Shown here: positions 17,291-25,062 of the stretch, piece after piece
Numbering within the stretch: the stretch's first letter is position 1
Layout: the number at the start of each line of letters is the position of its first letter
Assembly (NCBI GenBank): GCA_964346725.1
Contig: CAYFVM010000015.1
Span: 1-42,713, forward strand
DNA length: 42,713 nucleotides
DNA from: UBA1715 sp964346725
GTDB lineage: Bacteria; Bacteroidota; Bacteroidia; Bacteroidales; UBA1715
Direction of reading: 5' to 3'
The notes under the pieces: generated by a model
Database searches by the model: none
What the model saw: the letters and a program-made list of their open reading frames with translations, nothing else
Told to the model about the DNA's origin: nothing
Made by a program: the position numbers and the translations under genes

Positions 17291-17749
17291 TCACTTAATT
17301 TGTAGATTGTTATAATCAGGAATATCTTGTATAAATTCGTATGATTTTCCCTCGTGATTTATTTTGCAAACATAATGTTGTAATCCGTTAGTTACCAACA
17401 AGTATGAAGATTTTAACAACATATTATATTGGGCAATTTGTTCAAAAACCAGCTGTGTAATTTTTACTTGAGGAGCTTTGCATTCTACCACAAGCAATAC
17501 ATTCCCTTGAGAATCATAACATACAACATCTGCACGCCGAGACATAGTGTTTATAGTCATGGCAACCTCTACATTCATCAAACTTGCCGGATAGTGTTTC
17601 TGTTCTATCAAAAAATGCATTACATGTTGCCGAACCCACTCTTCTGGGGTAAGCGCAACAAATTTCTTCCGAATATCATCAAAAATGCTTGTTTGACCAT
17701 TTTCTTTTTTCACTCGAAAATCATATGCTGGAAGGTTTAGTTCATACAT
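17291..17749 (-). CDS. Stand-alone HsdR-N-type nuclease domain protein
   Basis: A 152-residue protein matching the type I restriction enzyme R-subunit N-terminal (HSDR_N-type) domain with nothing attached: no helicase and no HsdM or HsdS nearby. It has an intact PD-(D/E)XK core: E61 in NVEVAM, D74 in RRADVVCYD, E89 and K91 in VVECKAP, and Q106 in EQIAQYN. The N-terminal region (TPEEWVRQHVMHFLIEQKHYP) is the usual helical lead-in. The domain is intact, so it could be an active nuclease. Its location divergent to holA, sharing a 54-base gap, is an arrangement I recall from other Bacteroidota. That suggests a housekeeping DNA-repair or replication role rather than restriction. Confidence 0.82.
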   Translation of the reverse strand: MYELNLPAYDFRVKKENGQTSIFDDIRKKFVALTPEEWVRQHVMHFLIEQKHYPASLMNVEVAMTINTMSRRADVVCYDSQGNVLLVVECKAPQVKITQLVFEQIAQYNMLLKSSYLLVTNGLQHYVCKINHEGKSYEFIQDIPDYNNLQIK

Positions 17750-17768
17750 TTTTATTACCTTTACAAAG

Positions 17769-17798
17769 CAAAGTTACAAATAACTTTCTATCGTCAAA
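17769..17798 (-). promoter_or_regulatory. Promoter of the HsdR-N-type gene
   Basis: On the minus strand TTTG (17798-17795), 18 bases, then TAACTTTG (17776-17769). The ATG at 17749 follows after 19 bases. This is one of the better -33/-7 pairs in the window. Confidence 0.6.
17781..17788 (+). promoter_or_regulatory. Weak -7 element of holA
   Basis: TAACTTTC differs from TAnnTTTG at the last base and lies 15 bases before the ATG at 17804. It overlaps the opposing promoter, so the two divergent genes may compete for polymerase. Confidence 0.3.
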
Positions 17799-17803
17799 AC
17801 AAT

Positions 17804-18808
17804 ATGGAATACAAAGAGATTCTTGCAGAATTAGAGAAGAAAATTTATCGACCCATTTATTTACTTGAAGGTGAAGAACCTTACTATATTGACTTAATTA
17901 GCGATTACATTGAAAATAATGTTCTCACTGAAGATGAGAGAGCTTTTAACCAAAAAATTATTTACGGGAAAGATACGAGTGCTGACGAGATCAATGCGTT
18001 AGCTCGACAATATCCTTTTGCAGCTGATTACCAAGTAATTATAATAAAAGAAGCACAAAATGTCAAAGATATTAGCGACTTGATTTTTTATGCTGAAAAA
18101 CCGCTTAAATCAACTATTCTCGTTCTTTGTCACAAATACAAAAAACTTGATGGCAAAACGAAATTTGTCAAAGAAGTACAAAAATCAGGCTGCGTACTTG
18201 TTTCGGAAAAAGTAAAAGACTATCAATTATCTCAATGGATACAAGACTACTTGAAAGAGCAAAATTTCACATACGAAATTGGTATCCCCGACCTTTTAGC
18301 CAGCTACTTGGGGAATGATTTACACAAAATAATAAACGAGGTAACTAAGCTACGAGAGTCTGTCCCTGGTTTACAAAAGATTACGAGAAACCATGTTGAA
18401 ACATACATTGGAATTAGCAAACAATTTAGCGACTTTGAACTCTGCGATGCATTCGGGACAAGAAATGCTGATATGGTTTTTACAATCCTGAACGTGTATG
18501 CGAGCAATCCAAAAAATTTTGCGCCACAAAGAACAATAATAAATTTATATTCTTTCTTTAAAAACCTATTTCTCATGTGCTACTTACCTCCAAATAGCAA
18601 TGATTTAGAAATCGGTCAAAAATTAGGAATAAACCCATACATTGTAAAAATACGGTATCGTGTTGCCAAAAAGAATTATTCAGCAATGAAATTGTTTACA
18701 ATCATTTCATTGATTCGCGAATATGATATGAAAACCAAAGGTGTTGACAATGGAAATACCGAACCGGCAGAATTATTACGAGAACTGGCACTCAAAATAC
18801 TTTTCTAA
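17804..18808 (+). CDS. holA: DNA polymerase III subunit delta (HolA)
   Basis: A 334-residue clamp-loader subunit that opens the sliding clamp. The N-terminal RPIYLLEGEEPYYIDLISDYI (16-36, core Y19-L20-L21-E22-G23-E24-E25) is the typical HolA start. The domain II segment LVLCHKYKKLDGKTKF (about 106-121) and the SYLGNDLHKIINEVTKL stretch (167-183) are also family hallmarks. Length is normal. The glycosyltransferase gene follows without any spacer. Confidence 0.93.
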   Translation: MEYKEILAELEKKIYRPIYLLEGEEPYYIDLISDYIENNVLTEDERAFNQKIIYGKDTSADEINALARQYPFAADYQVIIIKEAQNVKDISDLIFYAEKPLKSTILVLCHKYKKLDGKTKFVKEVQKSGCVLVSEKVKDYQLSQWIQDYLKEQNFTYEIGIPDLLASYLGNDLHKIINEVTKLRESVPGLQKITRNHVETYIGISKQFSDFELCDAFGTRNADMVFTILNVYASNPKNFAPQRTIINLYSFFKNLFLMCYLPPNSNDLEIGQKLGINPYIVKIRYRVAKKNYSAMKLFTIISLIREYDMKTKGVDNGNTEPAELLRELALKILF

Positions 18809-19894
18809 GTGAAACGCATTCTATACATAGTTCCGCATCGCCTCAATAGAAGCCCTGGGCAGCGATTTCGATGTGAACACTTCATTCCTATTTTGCAACA
18901 AAACGGATATGAAATTACATATTCAAACATTATTTCAGAATGGGACGACAAATATTTTTACCAAGAAGGTAAATATTTTATAAAAACATTCATTTTCATT
19001 AAAACGTTCATCCACCGCTGCTGGGATGTGATTCGTGCTCCAAAATATGATTGCATTTTTATTTATCGCGAAGCATTCATGATTGGAACAACGCAATTCG
19101 AACAAGGGCTAAAACGAAGCAAACGACCTGTTATATTTGATTTTGATGATTCTATTTGGATTCAAGATATTTCTGAAGGGAACAAAAATCTTTCATGGAT
19201 GAAACGTCCTTCAAAAACGGATGAAATAATTAGCCTCGCTGATTTAGTGATAGTGGGAAACAAATACTTAGCGGAACATGCGAAGATTTTTTGCTCCAAC
19301 GTTTCCATTATTCCTACTACTATTGATACTGATTATCATAAACCTACAAACAAACCAACGCATAGCACTATTTGCATAGGTTGGACAGGAAGTGAAACCA
19401 CAATTCGACATTTCAAATTAATAATTCCGGTACTGAAACGATTAAAAGAAAAATATGGTGACCGCATTTCGTTCACACAAATCAGTAACGTATCGTATGA
19501 TGTGCCCGAAATTGGTCTAAACGCAATTACATGGACTCCACAAAACGAGATTTCAGAGCTGGAAAAATTCGATATAGGAATAATGCCTCTCCCCAACGAT
19601 GAATGGGCAAAAGGTAAATGCGGTTTTAAAGGTCTTCAATATATGGCAATGGAAATTCCTACCGTTATGTCACCCGTTGGCGTTAATACTGAAATTATAC
19701 AAGATGGAGTAAACGGTTTTTTTGCAAGCAACGAGGAAGAGTGGTTTTCAATTCTTTGCAAACTTATAGAAGACAATGAATTACGTAAAACTATAGGTAA
19801 AAAAGGGCGTGAAACAATAATAGAACGATATTCTATTGAATCACAAAAGAAAAAATACGTGCAACTATTTGATAACCTTACTCAAAAAAGCTAA
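18809..19894 (+). CDS. Glycosyltransferase, GT-B fold (GT4-like)
   Basis: A 361-residue GT-B glycosyltransferase with a GTG start right after the holA stop. The N-terminal domain contains DFDDSIW at 111-117, a motif common in this Bacteroidota subfamily. IGWTGS is at 190-195. The C-terminal nucleotide-sugar site is GIMPLPNDEWAKGKCGFKGL, ending in the PTVMSPVGVNTEIIQDG stretch with the usual glutamate. The acceptor is unknown; a surface glycan or O-glycan is likely. Its last 30 bases overlap the convergent GNAT-like gene. Confidence 0.88.
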   Translation: MKRILYIVPHRLNRSPGQRFRCEHFIPILQQNGYEITYSNIISEWDDKYFYQEGKYFIKTFIFIKTFIHRCWDVIRAPKYDCIFIYREAFMIGTTQFEQGLKRSKRPVIFDFDDSIWIQDISEGNKNLSWMKRPSKTDEIISLADLVIVGNKYLAEHAKIFCSNVSIIPTTIDTDYHKPTNKPTHSTICIGWTGSETTIRHFKLIIPVLKRLKEKYGDRISFTQISNVSYDVPEIGLNAITWTPQNEISELEKFDIGIMPLPNDEWAKGKCGFKGLQYMAMEIPTVMSPVGVNTEIIQDGVNGFFASNEEEWFSILCKLIEDNELRKTIGKKGRETIIERYSIESQKKKYVQLFDNLTQKS

Positions 19895-20734
19895 GGCGCA
19901 GCGTTGGTAATAATAATACGGACTACTTTCCGCACCAAAGCCTTTATAAAAACGACTAATGCCAGGATTTTCCGAACCTTCAAAATCTATAATTATGCCA
20001 GTACCTGCATATTTTTGAATAACAAAATCAAGTAACAGAAACATAGCCTTGGTTCGCTTTCCTTCTTCTGTAGAAACAGGGAATAAATAGTATAACTTTT
20101 TATCGGTTTTTAAAAACACCGCTACTGCATTCACATATAAATCTGAATTCGTTACAACATACATCTCTGAATGTTCATTTCCGAGTAATTGCTCAACTTC
20201 TTTTCTGTTATACACCGAATTACCTATTTTTTGCATATAGCATTTCCACTCATCTGTCTTATTTTCAACTTGTTGAAAGCAAGTAAGTCTATAATTTTGG
20301 GCGCTGCGAATATTGCGTTTTGTATTCTCTGCGAATCGTTCGTATAATTTTTCGTATGGTTTTGATACCGCAAGTTCAAAATTATGACGCACACGCTCTC
20401 CTCCAAACAAAGATGTAGACAGATTAATACGAATGTATTGATATCGGGAGATTATCGCTTTAATTTCTTCTATTTCAGAAACTGAAGGTTCTTTTTGAGA
20501 ATATATTCCATATTGCTGAGAAAAAATTGGTTGCACTAAATAATGAAAACCAAACTTTGTTTTTACAGGCAATGGAAATAGTATTCTATAATTATCTATA
20601 ACAATCCCTTTCCACTCTGGGGCTACAATATCAAGAAACCAAGAATATGCATACACACCGGAGCATTGAGAAGCCGTTACCAATGAATCCCATTGTTGCC
20701 TATCAATTTCTCTATTATCTATGATGCGTATCAC
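19865..20734 (-). CDS. FemAB/GNAT-like acyltransferase, unknown substrate
   Basis: A 289-residue protein with the look of a double-GNAT FemAB-like enzyme: N-terminal WDSLVTASQCSGVYAYSWFLD, central ENTKRNIRSAQ (about 135-145), and the C-terminal block IIDFEGSENPGISRFYKGFG (248-267), which is typical of this Bacteroidota GNAT family. Real FemAB proteins add amino acids from aminoacyl-tRNA to cell-wall precursors; whether this one does is unknown. Its ATG overlaps the stop of the upstream charged-protein gene by 4 bases. It overlaps the convergent glycosyltransferase by 30 bases. Confidence 0.75.
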   Translation of the reverse strand: MIRIIDNREIDRQQWDSLVTASQCSGVYAYSWFLDIVAPEWKGIVIDNYRILFPLPVKTKFGFHYLVQPIFSQQYGIYSQKEPSVSEIEEIKAIISRYQYIRINLSTSLFGGERVRHNFELAVSKPYEKLYERFAENTKRNIRSAQNYRLTCFQQVENKTDEWKCYMQKIGNSVYNRKEVEQLLGNEHSEMYVVTNSDLYVNAVAVFLKTDKKLYYLFPVSTEEGKRTKAMFLLLDFVIQKYAGTGIIIDFEGSENPGISRFYKGFGAESSPYYYYQRCALAFLSKVIK

Positions 20735-21090
20735 CGACGACGAGCTTTTTTCTTAGAGGCTATTCTGTTCTTCAACGGAGGTTTATGTTGATTATATGCT
20801 TCTGATTTCTTTTTACTTTCTTTCATGTACTTCAAGGTCTTTTTGTCTTGAATTTCTTTATGATGTCTGTCATATTCTTTTTCTTTGCGCTTTTCTCTAT
20901 GACGCATCATTCGTTGCTGTTCTTTTACTGAAGGCATACTTTGTTTTATCTCCGTCTCCTTCTTTACCTCCTCCTCTAGTTCTGTGTCATATTCATCAGA
21001 ATCGTCATTAGGAATATATGCATCATCATCTTGTGCACTAACTATTAGGCACGAAAAAAGAATACTAATAATAAAAAACAATCGTTTCAT
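20731..21090 (-). CDS. Small exported charged protein, unknown function
   Basis: A 119-residue protein starting MKRLFFIISILFSCLIVSAQ. I chose the ATG at 21090 because a signal peptide begins there and a -7 box lies just upstream (21111-21118). The mature part is an acidic stretch (DDDAYIPNDDSDEYDTELEE) followed by a long Lys/Arg/Glu-rich helix-prone region with many H-R-K repeats and a very basic end (KKKARRR). LFSC14 could also be a lipobox. No known domain recognised. It is coupled to the FemAB/GNAT-like gene by a 4-base overlap. Confidence 0.65.
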   Translation of the reverse strand: MKRLFFIISILFSCLIVSAQDDDAYIPNDDSDEYDTELEEEVKKETEIKQSMPSVKEQQRMMRHREKRKEKEYDRHHKEIQDKKTLKYMKESKKKSEAYNQHKPPLKNRIASKKKARRR

Positions 21091-21110
21091 GGAAAATCTC
21101 TTTATTTTTA

Positions 21111-21118
21111 CAAAAGTA
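21111..21118 (-). promoter_or_regulatory. -7 element of the charged-protein gene
   Basis: TACTTTTG on the minus strand, 20 bases ahead of the ATG at 21090; an exact match to TAnnTTTG. It lies inside the possible longer N-terminus of the divergent lipoprotein gene, which supports the shorter start at 21131 for that gene. Confidence 0.5.
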
Positions 21119-21130
21119 AAAAAGTTTTTC

Positions 21131-21586
21131 ATGAGTAACATATCAAAAGTTCTTGTTAGTATAGTTTTAATTTTCCTAGTTGTTGGATGTAATAAAAAAG
21201 ACAATCCTGTGCCAGTAACAAGCATCAGTTATACAGTATTGGAAATAGAAAGTGATCCGCGATATCTAACTTTACGGACAATTGGAAGTTCTGCTCTATT
21301 GCAAACGGGCGAAACATGTGTTGGCTATAACTGTAATGGTGTTGTTCTGTATAGACAAAAAAACGATGGCACCATTGACGACTTTTGCGCTTTTGATAGA
21401 ACATGCACGCACGAAGCGGGAGATTGCGCAATGGAGATTGACGAAGCCTTCCCCGACCTGCTTGTATGCCCTAAATGCGGGTCTGTTTTTAATATGAGTG
21501 GAAAATATATGGAACAAGGTCCTGCTGAATTCCCACTCAGAGAATTTAATTGCGATTACTACAACGGGGACTTGCGGTTGTATTAG
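21131..21586 (+). CDS. Rieske-like lipoprotein with Cys in place of a His ligand
   Basis: A 151-residue lipoprotein: signal peptide with lipobox LVVGC (C20), then a small beta-rich domain. It carries a Rieske-type first motif C92-T-H94 and a second motif C113-P-K-C116-G-S-V-F about 18 residues later. A classical Rieske centre has C-x-H and C-x-x-H; here the last ligand is Cys, so a 3Cys-1His [2Fe-2S] site is possible. The domain ends with PLREFNCDYYNGDLRLY, as expected for a Rieske fold. No partner oxidase or reductase is next to it. An in-frame ATG at 21089 would add 14 residues, but the lipoprotein signal fits 21131. It overlaps the convergent VC0807-type gene by 4 bases. Confidence 0.7.
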   Translation: MSNISKVLVSIVLIFLVVGCNKKDNPVPVTSISYTVLEIESDPRYLTLRTIGSSALLQTGETCVGYNCNGVVLYRQKNDGTIDDFCAFDRTCTHEAGDCAMEIDEAFPDLLVCPKCGSVFNMSGKYMEQGPAEFPLREFNCDYYNGDLRLY

Positions 21587-22296
21587 TTCTCCGTTTTTAC
21601 TAATTCTTCTAATGGTATATCGGTCATTTTTGTGATTTGTTTGAAGATGTAAAACATAACTATCACCAAAATGATGGTACAAGGGACTGCAATTACCGGA
21701 AAACTCAAACCGGTTAATTTTCCGATTTCTTCTATATAAGCTTCTGTTCCCGGTTGACTCTGTAAAATAATCCGTGCCAAGGTGAAATTAAGAACCGATG
21801 ATAAAAGAAAAGATGCCACTACCCAATACGATGATTTTCGAAACATCTTCTCAAAATCTTCACGTTTACCACGTTCATCAAGCACAGCATACACCTTTGG
21901 CATATCAACAATGTCCTCATTAAAAAGCAAACTTGAGACTACACTTCGGTTTATTTTAATAGATATAAAAACCACTATTGCAATTATCAACGGAACAGAT
22001 GCTTCTTTGATTGCCATCATTAAGGGATTTGCCTCTAATGTCCCTAAAACTCCCGTCAATAAAATGCTCACAAACCCTAATATAGAAATAAAGTTCACTT
22101 GTCTTGTTCTAACATAATGAACTATGGCATAACAAATTGGGAATGAGATTGCTACGAGTAAACTAAGTTTGGGTCCTAAAGCTAATGTTCCTTCTGTTCC
22201 ATTGAATTTTGTCATTATTACAACAGGAATGACAATATTGAACAGTAAACTGAGTAACTGATTTTCTTTGGGTGGTTTTGATTGTATTTTTTCCAT
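21583..22296 (-). CDS. VC0807-type membrane protein, unknown function
   Basis: A 237-residue polytopic membrane protein (about six hydrophobic segments). LLSLLFNIVIPVVIMTKF near the start, VNFISILGFVSILLTGVLG, the AIKEASVPLIIA stretch and SLLFNEDIVD match what I recall of the VC0807 family. The function of that family is not known; EAS/IKE motifs in the membrane hint at transport. I chose the ATG at 22296 because the upstream GTG (22317) falls inside the terminator hairpin of the susCD operon. No cofactor-binding motif. Confidence 0.72.
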   Translation of the reverse strand: MEKIQSKPPKENQLLSLLFNIVIPVVIMTKFNGTEGTLALGPKLSLLVAISFPICYAIVHYVRTRQVNFISILGFVSILLTGVLGTLEANPLMMAIKEASVPLIIAIVVFISIKINRSVVSSLLFNEDIVDMPKVYAVLDERGKREDFEKMFRKSSYWVVASFLLSSVLNFTLARIILQSQPGTEAYIEEIGKLTGLSFPVIAVPCTIILVIVMFYIFKQITKMTDIPLEELVKTEN

Positions 22297-22310
22297 ATAG
22301 AAAGATAAAA

Positions 22311-22340
22311 AAAGCACCTGCCGAAAACAACAGGTGCTTT
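22311..22340 (-). terminator. Rho-independent terminator of the susC-susD operon
   Basis: A perfect 10-bp stem (AAAGCACCTG / CAGGTGCTTT) with a 10-base loop, T-rich on both sides, so it may act in both directions. It begins 19 bases past the last stop of the susCD operon (22360) and lies just before the VC0807-type gene. Confidence 0.85.
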
Positions 22341-22359
22341 TTTTTGATTACATAATAAA

Positions 22360-23292
22360 TTAAGGAACGTAAGTTTCTCCTCGGAATAGATAATCCTTAG
22401 TTAAAGGATCTCCACTTCCTGCATCAGCAACAGCACTTTGAGAACACAATGTCAATGTTTGACCAGCAGCTGGGGATAAATCAACATACCATTTGTATGA
22501 AACACCTACTGGACTTATATTACCGACAGTGCTTTTTGGAATACAGTTGTTAACTTTCAAAGTAACAATACAATTGGCAGGATTACTTCCTACTGGGAAT
22601 ACTATATGAACTCCAGGCCCATTTGCTTGATCATCGAATACTAAATCATAAGAACCATCTGCACCTGTAGATGCTTTAGTTATTCTGAAATAAGAACCCG
22701 GTGATGCTGTTTTTTCAACCTGAACTATAATACTATAACTAGCAGAAGTTGAATTCTTAGGATCTGAAGAATTTGGATCCCACAAATCTACTTGAGTATC
22801 AACAACTACGATAGGGAATGGACCAGATACTGCTTCTGCATATTCTCCCAATTCATAATCATAATTACGTGACGTAGCATACATCTGAAATGGTGATCCT
22901 ACCGGAGAAATAGATGAGAATGAATACGTTTTCACGTTTCTTCCCATTGCATCTACTGTAGATAATGCAATTCCCGCAGCTTTTTTAGATACATTGTTTA
23001 ACGTATCATTCAATAAAGAATCAGGTAAATTTCTTTTCGTATAATCACTTGCAGATTCACCAGGCCAAACTACATACGAATCAGCTTCTGCGTTTGCCAC
23101 GAAACAAAGAACATCACTTAACTCAATTGTATCAGGATTTTGCTCCGCTTTGGATAAATCCAACAAATTAGCTGTATATTCCTTATTGAAATACCATGAG
23201 AATTCGGCTGATTCTGGTTCTTCGACTTTATCTTTACAAGATGTAAAGCCTGCAACAACTAATGTTGCTAATACTATACTATATTTTTTCAT
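22360..23292 (-). CDS. SusCD-linked lipoprotein, unknown fold
   Basis: A 310-residue surface-type lipoprotein: signal peptide with lipobox GFTSC (C19), then an acidic linker (KDKVEEPESAEF). The remainder is beta-rich and low in Lys. Segments such as YSIIVQVEKTASPGSYFRI look like Ig-like or PKD-like strands. It is third in the operon behind susC and susD (16-base gap), the usual place for a surface ligand-binding protein such as SusE/SusF. I do not recognise a specific family, and no catalytic motif is seen. Confidence 0.75.
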   Translation of the reverse strand: MKKYSIVLATLVVAGFTSCKDKVEEPESAEFSWYFNKEYTANLLDLSKAEQNPDTIELSDVLCFVANAEADSYVVWPGESASDYTKRNLPDSLLNDTLNNVSKKAAGIALSTVDAMGRNVKTYSFSSISPVGSPFQMYATSRNYDYELGEYAEAVSGPFPIVVVDTQVDLWDPNSSDPKNSTSASYSIIVQVEKTASPGSYFRITKASTGADGSYDLVFDDQANGPGVHIVFPVGSNPANCIVTLKVNNCIPKSTVGNISPVGVSYKWYVDLSPAAGQTLTLCSQSAVADAGSGDPLTKDYLFRGETYVP

Positions 23293-23308
23293 ACTAACCT
23301 CCTATTTA

Positions 23309-25045
23309 TTAATATCCAGGGTTTTGTTTTAAATTTCCTCCGGCATGCAAAATTATTTCTGCTTGTGGAATTGGCCAACGTCCCAATGTTGCTTCATTAT
23401 ATTTAAACTTATAACCAGAAACATCTTCCGTTCTAAATTTAGATGTTTCTTTCCAACGAACCAAATCCCAATAACGTTCTCCTTCTCCATACATTTCTAC
23501 ACGACGTTCTTTTTTAACATCATCTAACGTTATTGCACTTAAATAATCGGTAGGAGTAGCAGCTGGAGTGTACGTATAACAATCAGCAGTTGCCCCAGAT
23601 ACAGTATAATCTATAGTACGAGCACTATTACGAGCACGAGCGCGTAATGCATTTACTAGGTCTAATGCTTCTGTTGCGTGTCCTGATTGAACACCGGCTT
23701 CAGCAGCAATCAACATAACATCTGCCCAACGTATAAGAATAAGGTCTTTTCCAGCAACCTGTGTGTTGTTACCACTATTGATTAACAACGGACTAACTTG
23801 AGTGTTTTTCATATTGTAGTATCCTGTTGTCCATTCTACTGCTCCGATTGCATACCAACCCTCAACATTAACATCACCAACCTTAATTTTTGATGGCTTA
23901 CACCATGCAGCTGTATCCAAATTTAACTTTGTGATTGTTGTATTTACAGCTCCCCCTTTATAAGGTGAAGCTACAATCATTGTTGCACGTGCATCACCAG
24001 CTTCAAAAGCATCAAGTAAATCTTGAGTAGGCATTGCAAATCCATATCCCAAACCATCTTCTATTTGTGATGTTTTATTAGTTTGATCATAGTAATAACG
24101 AGGTGCGGTGTATACTGGTTTAATAGAACCATCACCTTGGTGTCCGTACAATGAACCACCAATCATCTTAACAGAAAAAACAATTTCTTTACTATCTTCG
24201 TAAGAATCACCATAAATGTCAAATACATCTTGATAATGTGGTTCCAAATCATAGATAGTTTCCTTTGCGTCAGTATATAAGTTATAAGCTGTTTGATAAG
24301 CTAATTCATAATCCGCAGGATTTTCACAAATATCGGCACGATACAAATACGCCTTAGCCAAGAAAGCTCTTGCAGCTCCTGAAGTCACCTTACCAGTTTC
24401 TGCAGTTGGAGGCAATTCACTTTTTATTGCCTCCAACTCAGAAATAATAAAATCAAATTGTTCTCTTACTGCTTTAGTTCCTATATTATCGTCGTCATCA
24501 GCGCGATTTCCTAGATTTTCAGCATCAGAAGGAGAAACAGATTTTTTACATAATACAACTGGGCCAAATGTTTTTGTAAGTTGGAAATAATACCAAGCAC
24601 GCAAGAAACGAACTTCAGCACGCATTGCTTTTATTTGCTTATTGTCTGTTCCTTCAGTGCCATCCAACATTGCATTTGCACGAGCTATTCCTTTATATGC
24701 AGCTTCCCAAATACCAGCCATAACGGTGCTTCTATCTGTAGCTTCGAACACGCTCAACTGTCCACTTTTGTCCCAGTCATCACCAGTGGTGTATGTCTTT
24801 AAACCATTAGCACCACCACGTTCAGCATCATCGGAACAGATATCTCCGATTTTCCAAAGATATTCGTCATGCAATTCAAACCATCCTAGTGGATCATAGA
24901 TTGCATTAACTGCCAATTGACATTGGTCAGGTTCGTTATAATATGTCGCAGTACTCGAAACTCCTAGAGGTTCTTTGGTTATAAAATCTTCGGTACACGA
25001 ATATAACCCAAGTGCTGCTATTAATGCGATTGTTATCTTTTTCAT
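23309..25045 (-). CDS. susD: SusD/RagB-family nutrient-binding lipoprotein
   Basis: A 578-residue lipoprotein with lipobox LYSC (C17). It has the SusD hallmarks: CTEDFITKEPLG start, AYKGIARANAMLDG (the first TPR-like helices), the RAEVRFLRAWYYFQLTKTFGPVVL region, VNALRARARN, ERRVEMYGEGERYWDLVRW, and the C-terminal WPIPQAEIILHAGGNLKQNPGY. It forms the lid of a SusC barrel and captures substrate; the ligand cannot be read from sequence. It is followed by the 310-residue lipoprotein and preceded by susC with a 17-base gap. Confidence 0.95.
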   Translation of the reverse strand: MKKITIALIAALGLYSCTEDFITKEPLGVSSTATYYNEPDQCQLAVNAIYDPLGWFELHDEYLWKIGDICSDDAERGGANGLKTYTTGDDWDKSGQLSVFEATDRSTVMAGIWEAAYKGIARANAMLDGTEGTDNKQIKAMRAEVRFLRAWYYFQLTKTFGPVVLCKKSVSPSDAENLGNRADDDDNIGTKAVREQFDFIISELEAIKSELPPTAETGKVTSGAARAFLAKAYLYRADICENPADYELAYQTAYNLYTDAKETIYDLEPHYQDVFDIYGDSYEDSKEIVFSVKMIGGSLYGHQGDGSIKPVYTAPRYYYDQTNKTSQIEDGLGYGFAMPTQDLLDAFEAGDARATMIVASPYKGGAVNTTITKLNLDTAAWCKPSKIKVGDVNVEGWYAIGAVEWTTGYYNMKNTQVSPLLINSGNNTQVAGKDLILIRWADVMLIAAEAGVQSGHATEALDLVNALRARARNSARTIDYTVSGATADCYTYTPAATPTDYLSAITLDDVKKERRVEMYGEGERYWDLVRWKETSKFRTEDVSGYKFKYNEATLGRWPIPQAEIILHAGGNLKQNPGY

Positions 25046-25062
25046 TTTATTTCTTTATTAAA

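Noticed and set aside
17291..17749. Type I restriction system
   Set aside because: Only the N-terminal nuclease domain exists; no HsdM, HsdS or helicase is nearby.
22297..22317. GTG start for the VC0807-type gene
   Set aside because: It lies inside the terminator hairpin, and the ATG at 22296 is a better start.
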